From positions 1 through 5,149 of the forward strand of contig CABQMD010000084.1 in NCBI GenBank assembly GCA_902465145.1: a DNA stretch of 5,149 nt, given 5' to 3'. Position numbers and translations under genes: made by a program. Origin of the DNA: an uncultured Succinatimonas sp. (lineage in GTDB: Bacteria > Pseudomonadota > Gammaproteobacteria > Enterobacterales > Succinivibrionaceae). The notes below the pieces were generated by a model that was given only the letters and a program-made list of their open reading frames with translations, made no database searches and had not been told where the DNA came from. Positions 1 through 5,149 of the stretch are shown here, piece after piece (position 1 is the stretch's first letter; every line of letters begins with the position of its first letter).

Positions 1-6
1 CGGCAT
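1..6 (-). CDS. Possible start of a divergent gene running off the left edge (two codons only)
   Basis: On the minus strand an ATG at 6-4 is followed by CCG and then the window ends. It is preceded by AGGGGG (17-12), five bases from the ATG, which is a good Shine-Dalgarno match and spacing. The upstream DNA (about 17-72) is AT-rich and promoter-like, as expected between divergent genes. Two codons say nothing about the product. A competing reading is that a plus-strand gene ends here, because one plus frame is open from position 3 to a TAA at 63-65. I slightly prefer the divergent start because of the ribosome binding site. Confidence 0.25.
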
Positions 7-16
7 GTGATCCCCC

Positions 17-42
17 TAAAATAGGAAAGTACGTCTATTTTA
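17..42. repeat. AT-rich inverted repeat, possible operator or weak hairpin
   Basis: The arms TAAAATAG (17-24) and CTATTTTA (35-42) are perfect 8-base reverse complements around a 10-base centre, GAAAGTACGT. The arms are too AT-rich to make a strong terminator hairpin. The position, between a possible divergent start at 6 and the apaH promoter, would suit a regulator binding site. The function is inferred from symmetry and location only. Confidence 0.4.
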
Positions 43-90
43 ACAACAGAAAAAAAAGCTTTTAAGCGGAGGTTGGCCGGATCCGCCTGC

Positions 91-118
91 TTTAGATCGC
101 TTCATTGTTTTGTACAAT
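91..118 (+). promoter_or_regulatory. Candidate sigma-70 promoter for apaH
   Basis: The -10 element TACAAT (113-118) differs from the consensus TATAAT at one base. A poor -35, TTTAGA (91-96, four of six matches to TTGACA), lies 16 bases upstream. Transcription would start near 124-126, giving a very short leader of about 17 bases before the apaH ATG that still includes the ribosome binding site. The -10 is convincing and the -35 is not. This placement also argues against the in-frame upstream TTG at 73 as the apaH start, since that codon would precede the promoter. Confidence 0.45.
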
Positions 119-128
119 TAAGAGACAA

Positions 129-135
129 AAGGAGG
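129..135 (+). promoter_or_regulatory. Strong ribosome binding site of apaH
   Basis: AAGGAGG is a full match to the 16S rRNA anti-Shine-Dalgarno complement. It lies six bases before the ATG at 142 and decides the start. The open frame extends back to a TTG at 73, but that codon has no comparable site. Confidence 0.85.
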
Positions 136-141
136 ATTGAC

Positions 142-996
142 ATGAGCACTTTCTGCATAGGCGATCTGCACAGCTGCTACGATGAATTCATGCAGCTTCT
201 GGATAAGATATCTTTTGACGAACACAAAGACACGCTTTATCTCACCGGGGATCTGATAGGACGCGGCCCCAGACCGCTTGAAACCGTCAATTTCGTGATG
301 AAATACAAAGATTGCATACATACCGTACTCGGCAATCACGATCTCAATTTTCTTGCAGTACTCTCAAACGAACGCAAGGCCCGTCCCAAAGACAATCTCG
401 GGCCTTTGCTGAATGCAGAAAATTTAAACGAGATAGAAAATTTTTTGCTGACGCGTCCGCTCATAAAGTTTTGTAAAGAAAAAAATTTTGCCGTCTGTCA
501 TGCCGGAATTCATCCGCTTTGGGATCTGCATACTGCCAAGAAACTGTCAAAGGAAATCTCCGCAGTGCTTGCCAATCCTCTGCAGCGTTGCCTTTTACTG
601 CGCAACATGTACCGCGACAATCCTTTCGTTTGGAACGATAATTACCGCGGCATGGTTCGCTGGCGTTACATCGTAAACGTATTTACCCGCATGCGCCTCG
701 TCACCGAAAATCTTGCTTTGGATTACGGCCATTCAAACGCGTCTCTTGAAGAAGCCAGAGAAGAAAAACTCTACCCGTGGTTTGATTTCGTTCCGCCTTT
801 GCAAAGACACAGGAAAAACTACAAATTGATCTTCGGGCATTGGGCCGCCTTAAACGCGAAATGTCAGCATGAGAATATAGTTGCGCTTGACACGGGATGT
901 GTATGGGGAGGCAAACTTACGGCCTGGAATGCCCAGGATGGCAAACGAACCGGCGTTCCGTCTGCAGGACATCTGCAACCTTCTGTGAAGATTTGA
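142..996 (+). CDS. apaH: Symmetrical bis(5'-nucleosyl)-tetraphosphatase ApaH
   Basis: ApaH is a cytoplasmic metallophosphoesterase. It splits Ap4A symmetrically into two ADP and also removes Np4-type caps from RNA 5' ends, so it limits alarmone build-up under stress. The start at 142 gives 284 residues, close to the E. coli enzyme (about 280). Calcineurin-type metal motifs are visible in order: GDLHS (7-11), GDLIGRG (36-42), GNHD (64-67), CHAG (119-122) and GHW (232-234). The ApaH-specific blocks NVFTRMRL (179-186) and ALDTGCVWGGKLT (248-260) fix the family rather than a generic PrpE or PP2A-like phosphatase. Motif I reads GDLHS, where the superfamily consensus is GDxHG; Asp8 and His10 are kept, so activity is expected. 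The gene stands alone on the plus strand, convergent with the obgE-folA-MATE block, and has its own likely promoter at 91-118. Confidence 0.96.
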   Translation: MSTFCIGDLHSCYDEFMQLLDKISFDEHKDTLYLTGDLIGRGPRPLETVNFVMKYKDCIHTVLGNHDLNFLAVLSNERKARPKDNLGPLLNAENLNEIENFLLTRPLIKFCKEKNFAVCHAGIHPLWDLHTAKKLSKEISAVLANPLQRCLLLRNMYRDNPFVWNDNYRGMVRWRYIVNVFTRMRLVTENLALDYGHSNASLEEAREEKLYPWFDFVPPLQRHRKNYKLIFGHWAALNAKCQHENIVALDTGCVWGGKLTAWNAQDGKRTGVPSAGHLQPSVKI

Positions 997-1001
997 AAAA
1001 T

Positions 1002-1019
1002 GCCGCGTGTTTACGCGGC
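1002..1019. terminator. Shared bidirectional hairpin terminator between apaH and the MATE genes
   Basis: GCCGCGT (1002-1008), loop GTTT, and ACGCGGC (1013-1019) form a perfect 7-base-pair GC-rich stem six bases after the apaH stop. On the plus strand it is followed by TTATT. On the minus strand it is followed by ATTTTTCAA, the better U-tract. It lies 18 bases beyond the stop of the last minus-strand gene. One compact hairpin can therefore end both convergent transcripts, with better efficiency expected for the minus-strand operon. Confidence 0.8.
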
Positions 1020-1037
1020 TTATTCAAATGCACAAAA

Positions 1038-2393
1038 CTAAAGCGTCTGAACCTTTACCACCTTTTTTAAACAGTATACATAAGCGCCGAACAGTACTGC
1101 GGCTGTTATAGCCCAGGAGATGGGATAAGTGATCATCAGAGTCTCATAGTTAGGAGCCGACGGATATACGTACCAAAGCCACCACAAACGTTCGCCGCAT
1201 ATGCAGATCATAGCTATGAGCGCAGGGGGCAGTGACCATCCGTAGCCACGCATTGAGTCCGAAAGAGCTTCTATCATGGCGTTGATGAATTGGAACCCCA
1301 TCACGTAAAACACGCGCAACATGGCTATATCCACCACAGCCTGCGAATCACTGAAGAAAGACAAAAGCCACGGCGATACGAAGTACCCGCCTACGCCTAC
1401 TACTAAAGAAAGCCCAGTACACCAGCAAAAGGCCACCCAAAAGATGCGCCGGCAACGACTTAAATTGCCGGCACCGAAGTTTTGACCGATAAAGGTGGTG
1501 GCAGCTAAACCGAAAGCATTTACGAAGCAATAGAGATTATTTTCAATGGTAAATCCTGCGGCGCTGCCTGCCATGGCATCGGCGCCCAATGAATTGATCG
1601 CCACCTGAAAAATAAGATTGGCTATGCCGAAAACCATGCCCTGAATGCCGGCAGGAAGACCTATGGATACGATCGCACGTGCTTTGCGCCATTCAAATTG
1701 CATGAGTTTTTGCAATCTTAACTTCAGTACTCCTTCTTCACGCATCAGCATAAACCACAAAAAAGATGCCGAAAGCATGAAAGAGAGCAAAGTGGCGCAC
1801 GCCACTCCGCTTATTCCCGTATCCAGTACTCCCACGGCCACATAGTTACCCGCAAGATTGAAAGAGCAGGACAAACACAAAGCCCACAGCGGAGTTGCCG
1901 TATCGCCTTTTGATCTGAAAAAAGCCGCTTCAAAATTGAACAGCGAAATAAAAGGCATGGCAAAAAAATACCACTGCAGATAAACGATGGCAGGCTCGTG
2001 TACTTCCTCAGGAACGGCCATAACTTCCACTATCCATGAGGTAGATGACAATCCTAAGATCATGATCAGGACTCCGACTGCCAAAGCAACCCAGATCCCG
2101 GTATACATGGTGTTGGAAGCTTCTTCTTCCTTACCCTGACCAAGATATCTGGCCATCACCACGTTGGCACCTATGGACATGCCCACAAACAACATGACGA
2201 TAAGAAAGATCACCGAAATGCTGTTGCCAACGGCCGCCATATCGTTACCTGAGGAAAAATGTCCCAAAAAGAACACGTCGGCGGCGTTGTACAACTGCTG
2301 CAACATGGAGGTAAGTCCAAGAGGCAGAGCAAACAGTACCATTTTGTTCCAGATACTGCCGTGCAGCATATCCATTTCAACTTTCCTTCCCAT
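1038..2393 (-). CDS. MATE family multidrug efflux transporter A (second of a tandem pair)
   Basis: This is an inner-membrane antiporter of the multidrug and toxic compound extrusion family, which expels mostly cationic, amphipathic compounds using a Na+ or H+ gradient. The chosen ATG at 2393 gives 451 residues, normal for MATE. An in-frame TTG at 2402 overlaps the stop of the preceding gene and leaves no room for a ribosome binding site. Twelve hydrophobic segments lie near residues 16-36, 52-75, 96-118, 136-157, 165-187, 194-214, 240-262, 278-300, 317-338, 354-374, 386-402 and 421-443, forming two six-helix lobes. Family marks include LQQLYNAADVFFLG in helix 1 (with Asp39), GQNFGAGN (303-310) and MRGYGWSLPP (381-390). 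It is an evident paralogue of the upstream gene. Only a weak AGG (2406-2404) precedes the start, so translation probably depends on coupling. The substrate is unknown, and NorM, MepA or DinF subfamily membership is not settled by eye. Confidence 0.93.
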   Translation of the reverse strand: MGRKVEMDMLHGSIWNKMVLFALPLGLTSMLQQLYNAADVFFLGHFSSGNDMAAVGNSISVIFLIVMLFVGMSIGANVVMARYLGQGKEEEASNTMYTGIWVALAVGVLIMILGLSSTSWIVEVMAVPEEVHEPAIVYLQWYFFAMPFISLFNFEAAFFRSKGDTATPLWALCLSCSFNLAGNYVAVGVLDTGISGVACATLLSFMLSASFLWFMLMREEGVLKLRLQKLMQFEWRKARAIVSIGLPAGIQGMVFGIANLIFQVAINSLGADAMAGSAAGFTIENNLYCFVNAFGLAATTFIGQNFGAGNLSRCRRIFWVAFCWCTGLSLVVGVGGYFVSPWLLSFFSDSQAVVDIAMLRVFYVMGFQFINAMIEALSDSMRGYGWSLPPALIAMICICGERLWWLWYVYPSAPNYETLMITYPISWAITAAVLFGAYVYCLKKVVKVQTL

Positions 2394-2398
2394 ACTAT

Positions 2399-3811
2399 TC
2401 AAACCTGTTTTAACTTCAATTTTCTTGCTTCATTAGTATTCGTCTGCATTGCCAGTGCTTCAAGCTCACGACTGCGTCTTTTAACACAACGCAGATATAA
2501 CCACATGATGAACGGGCTTACCAATATCCAGGAGACCGGATAGGTGATGAGCAGGCTCTGAAAATCAGGATGAGCCTTAAATACCGTTACCAGCCACAGC
2601 ATGCGTTCGCCAACGATAAAAAAAGTCGTGACCAACGCAGGAGGCAGGGAATAACCAAAGCCGCGCATCGCACCTGACAAGACTTCAAAAGGAACGCAGA
2701 TCACGTAAAGCAGGATCACCGTATACATTCTGACAAGCGCTATGTCAGCAACCGTTTTACTGTCGGTGAAAAGCCAAATGAGCCTGTCACCTGCAAACCA
2801 CACCACACCGGCCCAAAATATGGTAACTGCAAAATTAAGCGCCATGGCAAAATGCACCACTTGAGAGCATCTTTGCATGTTTCCGGCTCCGTAATTCTGG
2901 CTTACGAAGGTGGTTGCGGCCATGCCGAAGGCCATCAGAAAAACATAAATATTAAGTTCGAACACCAAGGCGGCGGCGGAGGCTGCCATAACTTCAGCTC
3001 CCAAAGAATTTATGGCTCCCTGTATGACCAGATTGGATATCGAAAAAACCATGGCCTGCACGCCTGCAGGCAACCCGATGAAGATCACGGCTTTTGCTTT
3101 GCGTATTTCAAAATGGCAAAGCCTGCTTACCTCAAGCTTCAAAACTCCGTTTTCATTTTTAAGCTTTACAAAGAGAAAGACCGCCGAAAAAAGATTGGCT
3201 GCGGAAGTTGCCGCGGCAACGCCTGAAATTCCCAATCCGCACTTTACCGCCGCAAGATCGAGTACGACGTTAACTGCACTTGCTGCAACCAAAGCCAACA
3301 GCGGGGTGGCGGTATTACCGTGAGCGCGAAAAAGCGCCGCCTCAAAATTAAAAATGGAAAGAAAGGGCATGCCGGCCATATACCAAATAAGGTAATTTAC
3401 CGAAAAAGCGTGAACAGTTTGCGGTACTCCCATAAGATCGGTAATGACGGCAGCTCCCAATATTACCGGCACAGCAATGATAAGACCGCTGAAAAATGCC
3501 AAAAGCAAAGAAGTGTAAATGGTCAGATTGGCATTTTTAAGATCACCCTGTCCGATATAACGGGCCATCACCACATTGGCACCTAATGACAGACCTACGA
3601 ACAGACTTACCAGGATCCCGATGATGGGCAGATTGTTCCCCACTGCCGCCATGGCATCGTCGCCTAAAAAACGTCCTAAGACCAAGACATCAGTGGTGTT
3701 GTAGATCTGCTGCAACAGCGAGGTTAAGGCAAGTTGCAGCGAAAAGAACAGGATCTTGTCCCAAAGGCGGCCGTGAAGCATATCCATGCCGCCTGAAAAC
3801 TTCTTCAGCAT
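2399..3811 (-). CDS. MATE family multidrug efflux transporter B (first of a tandem pair)
   Basis: This is an inner-membrane MATE antiporter of 470 residues, with twelve predicted helices in two lobes and the same landmarks as its neighbour: LLQQIYNTTDVLVLG (32-46, Asp41), NVVMARYIGQGD (79-90), FNFEAALFRAHGNTATP (154-170), SQNYGAGN (304-311) and MRGFGYSLPP (382-391). Compared by eye, it shares 24 of 40 residues with transporter A over the first helix region and roughly 60% over helices 7-8, so the pair arose by tandem duplication and then diverged. It differs by a basic, hydrophilic C-terminal tail of about 28 residues (443-470) that transporter A largely lacks. The ATG at 3811 has AGGA (3821-3818) six bases upstream. 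The gene follows folA by 47 bases and runs directly into transporter A with five bases between stop and ATG. The role is drug or metabolite export, substrate unknown. Heterodimer formation is possible but not typical for MATE proteins. Confidence 0.93.
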   Translation of the reverse strand: MLKKFSGGMDMLHGRLWDKILFFSLQLALTSLLQQIYNTTDVLVLGRFLGDDAMAAVGNNLPIIGILVSLFVGLSLGANVVMARYIGQGDLKNANLTIYTSLLLAFFSGLIIAVPVILGAAVITDLMGVPQTVHAFSVNYLIWYMAGMPFLSIFNFEAALFRAHGNTATPLLALVAASAVNVVLDLAAVKCGLGISGVAAATSAANLFSAVFLFVKLKNENGVLKLEVSRLCHFEIRKAKAVIFIGLPAGVQAMVFSISNLVIQGAINSLGAEVMAASAAALVFELNIYVFLMAFGMAATTFVSQNYGAGNMQRCSQVVHFAMALNFAVTIFWAGVVWFAGDRLIWLFTDSKTVADIALVRMYTVILLYVICVPFEVLSGAMRGFGYSLPPALVTTFFIVGERMLWLVTVFKAHPDFQSLLITYPVSWILVSPFIMWLYLRCVKRRSRELEALAMQTNTNEARKLKLKQV

Positions 3812-3817
3812 TTCATT

Positions 3818-3842
3818 TCCTGAAAAAAACCAAAGAACAGGA
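3818..3842 (-). promoter_or_regulatory. Ribosome binding site of MATE B within a possible weak hairpin
   Basis: AGGA (3821-3818) lies six bases before the ATG at 3811 and sets that start. The same bases belong to CAGGA, which can pair with TCCTG at 3842-3838 across a 15-base pyrimidine-rich loop. Five pairs with a long loop is weak, so control through site masking is only a suggestion. No clear promoter or terminator is visible in the 47-base folA-MATE gap, which fits read-through from folA. Confidence 0.4.
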
Positions 3843-3858
3843 TTAAGGTCGCGCCGAT

Positions 3859-4359
3859 TTAACCGCGCCGCCAGGTCTCAAATTCATATTTAAGATCTCC
3901 TTCGCTGCACTCCTGCACGTCACAGCGCTTGAAGTTCAAATGCTCAAAGCGCGGAAAGAAGGTATCGGCACTAGCAGGTCTCTTATGTACACGGGTAAGG
4001 TGCAAAACCGAAGCCTTGGGCAAAGCCTCGGTATACAGCGCGGCACCGCCAATCACCATGACGGAGTTCTCCTGATCCTTGCAAAGATCCAAAGCCTCAT
4101 CAAGGCTTCTGACCACTGCAACATCCTGATCTTTAAGTCTAGGATCATCCCGATTTAAAGTCGAACTTACGATCACGTTGAACCGCCCGGGCAATACCCT
4201 GCCTATGGACTCGAAAGTACGTCTGCCCATGATCACGGGATGTCCCATGGTCACCGCTTTAAAATGCTTGAGATCCGCACTCAGATGCCAGGGGATCTTA
4301 CCGTAACGACCAATAGCATCATTGTCAGCGACTGCCACGATTATTTCCAAAGGAGGCAT
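3859..4359 (-). CDS. folA: Dihydrofolate reductase (type I, chromosomal)
   Basis: This cytoplasmic enzyme reduces dihydrofolate to tetrahydrofolate with NADPH, supplying one-carbon carriers for thymidylate, purine and methionine synthesis. It is the target of trimethoprim. The ATG at 4359 gives 166 residues (E. coli FolA has 159). A TTG at 4365 in the same frame is rejected because the AAGGA at 4370-4366 would abut it, while spacing to the ATG is six bases. Landmarks with likely E. coli equivalents: IGRYGKIPWHL (16-26, Trp24 for Trp22), catalytic Asp29 in SADLKHF (for Asp27), MGRRTFESIG (44-53), LPGR (56-59, Arg59 for the folate-binding Arg57), VIGG (102-105) and Thr122 (for Thr113). After the IGG turn it reads AA where E. 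coli has GR, in the cofactor-binding region; I do not read this as a resistance change. The gene lies nine bases after obgE and is likely co-translated with it. Confidence 0.96.
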   Translation of the reverse strand: MPPLEIIVAVADNDAIGRYGKIPWHLSADLKHFKAVTMGHPVIMGRRTFESIGRVLPGRFNVIVSSTLNRDDPRLKDQDVAVVRSLDEALDLCKDQENSVMVIGGAALYTEALPKASVLHLTRVHKRPASADTFFPRFEHLNFKRCDVQECSEGDLKYEFETWRRG

Positions 4360-4365
4360 ATTCAA

Positions 4366-4370
4366 TCCTT
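4366..4370 (-). promoter_or_regulatory. folA ribosome binding site overlapping the obgE stop
   Basis: On the minus strand the obgE stop TAA (4371-4369) runs into GGA, so TAAGGA serves as both stop and Shine-Dalgarno for the folA ATG at 4359, with six bases of spacing. This decides the folA start and suggests translational coupling of obgE and folA. Confidence 0.75.
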
Positions 4371-5149
4371 ATTTGGTAAAGATGAACTCAGGACCGTCTT
4401 CAGGCTCATCATCATCAGAAGCGGGAGTCTCCTTTACTTCAGGTTCGGTCCAGATAAATTCCTGAGGTTCATGCTGTTCATTGCCTTCTTGCAATTCACG
4501 CGCTTTGACCTCGTCTACGAGATCCTGCAGGGCAAAACACAGCTCTTTGACGCCTGTTCCCTTCATCCCCGAGATCACGAAGCATTTTTCAGGTTTGTTC
4601 TCAAGACCGGCGCAGACGGCTTCAAGTACGCTCTGCACCTCTTGCGGCTCTGCAAGATCCGCTTTGTTAATCACCAGCCATCTGGGTTTTTGCCAAAGTT
4701 CCTCAGAATACTGTTTAAGCTCCTGCTCTATGGTCTTGGCATTTTTCACTGGATCAGACCCGTCTGCAGGCAGACATTCAACCAAATGCACCAGCACGCG
4801 ACAGCGCAGAAGGTGTTTTAAGAACTTAAACCCCAGTCCTACTCCGGAAGACGCCCCCTCGATAAGCCCCGGAATGTCTTCGATGACAAAGCTGCGTCCC
4901 ATGGAAGTTTTGACCACTCCCAAGGAAGGAACGATGGTAGTGAAAGGGTAATCGGCAACCTTGGGACGGGCAGCTGAGACCTGACGCACCAAAGTAGATT
5001 TTCCGGCATTGGGCAACCCCAACAAACCTACATCGGAAACTAAAAGCAATTCCAACTTGATCTGACGTCTTTCGCCCGGCGTTCCCAAAGTGCGCTGACG
5101 CGGAGCCTGATTGGTGGCACTCTTAAAATGAGTATTACCGTAACCGCGG
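4369..5149 (-). CDS. obgE: GTPase ObgE/CgtA, 5' end missing (partial at right edge)
   Basis: ObgE is an essential ribosome-associated GTPase that acts in late 50S assembly and links growth with (p)ppGpp status and chromosome segregation. The frame is open to the right edge, so the gene has no start here. 259 residues are visible (first full codon 5148-5146), against about 390 in E. coli, so roughly 130 residues of the glycine-rich Obg domain lie outside. The first visible residues, [18 protein letters not shown], match the end of that domain. The G domain follows: GLPNAGKST (44-52, G1), DYPFTT (66-71, switch I), DIPGLIEGA (91-99, G3), NKAD (161-164, G4) and a G5-like ISGMKG loop, where E. coli has ISAASG. 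The C-terminal tail is acidic and ends EFIFTK. A TTG at 5088 (Leu21) is not the start, because clear Obg homology continues upstream of it. It is the first visible gene of the minus-strand block; rplU-rpmA commonly precede obg in bacteria, but none is in view. Confidence 0.96.
   Translation of the reverse strand, partial: RGYGNTHFKSATNQAPRQRTLGTPGERRQIKLELLLVSDVGLLGLPNAGKSTLVRQVSAARPKVADYPFTTIVPSLGVVKTSMGRSFVIEDIPGLIEGASSGVGLGFKFLKHLLRCRVLVHLVECLPADGSDPVKNAKTIEQELKQYSEELWQKPRWLVINKADLAEPQEVQSVLEAVCAGLENKPEKCFVISGMKGTGVKELCFALQDLVDEVKARELQEGNEQHEPQEFIWTEPEVKETPASDDDEPEDGPEFIFTK

Noticed and set aside
3..65. Plus-strand frame open from the edge to a TAA at 63-65, possibly the tail of an upstream gene
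   Set aside because: Twenty codons could stay open by chance. It does not resemble the apaG or rsmA ends expected upstream of apaH, and the stretch has promoter-like features. It is not excluded.
78..85. Palindrome CGGATCCG before apaH
   Set aside because: An eight-base palindrome is short enough to arise by chance and has no supporting context beyond being near the promoter.
73..141. In-frame N-terminal extension of apaH from a TTG at 73
   Set aside because: The ATG at 142 has an ideal ribosome binding site and aligns with the ApaH family N-terminus. The extension has no homology to the family and overlaps the candidate promoter.
2852..3323. Plus-strand open frames opposite MATE B, rich in Lys, Gly and Ala
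   Set aside because: They are reverse complements of transmembrane coding sequence, overlap each other in different frames, and show no family motifs.
3841..3872. Direct repeats CGGCGCG around the folA stop as a possible terminator stem
   Set aside because: They are direct, not inverted. Only about four base pairs can form, and no U-tract follows closely.
4240..4821. 193-codon plus-strand open frame opposite folA and obgE
   Set aside because: It lies antisense to two unmistakable conserved genes, has no recognisable domain and no good ribosome binding site, so it is a shadow frame.
4369..5088. obgE taken as starting at the TTG at 5088
   Set aside because: Translation upstream to the edge continues with clear ObgE sequence, so the TTG is an internal leucine codon and the gene is truncated by the window.

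Overview
The window looks like chromosomal DNA of a gammaproteobacterium. A truncated obgE and folA lie next to each other in a tight unit, with apaH nearby. ApaH is typical of Proteobacteria, and clusters of obgE (cgtA), folA and apaH are known from Vibrio/Shewanella-type genomes. The ObgE fragment ends in the acidic tail, with a final EFIFTK, that is usual for gammaproteobacterial ObgE. The two MATE transporters look more like the MATE proteins of gut anaerobes, so an intestinal or rumen gammaproteobacterium (for example Succinivibrionaceae) is a reasonable guess. This is inference; no marker in the window fixes the genus.

Layout, left to right. Positions 1-141 are a short regulatory stretch. 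It holds an AT-rich inverted repeat, a plausible start of a divergent gene running off the left edge, and a promoter and strong ribosome binding site for apaH. apaH (142-996, +) is complete. A compact hairpin at 1002-1019 separates it from a convergent minus-strand block. Read in the direction of transcription, that block is obgE (partial, entering from the right edge), folA, MATE transporter B and MATE transporter A. The gaps are 9, 47 and 5 bases, with no convincing terminator or strong promoter between them, so the four genes probably form one transcript ending at the shared hairpin.

obgE and folA are housekeeping genes: a ribosome-associated GTPase and dihydrofolate reductase. apaH hydrolyses diadenosine tetraphosphate and related Np4-capped RNA ends. 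The tandem MATE genes are clear duplicates of each other and are the accessory element, sitting between folA and apaH. They presumably export cationic or amphipathic compounds, but the substrate cannot be read from sequence. I see no transposase, integrase, CRISPR array, tRNA or rRNA in the window, and no sign of an undescribed multi-gene system.
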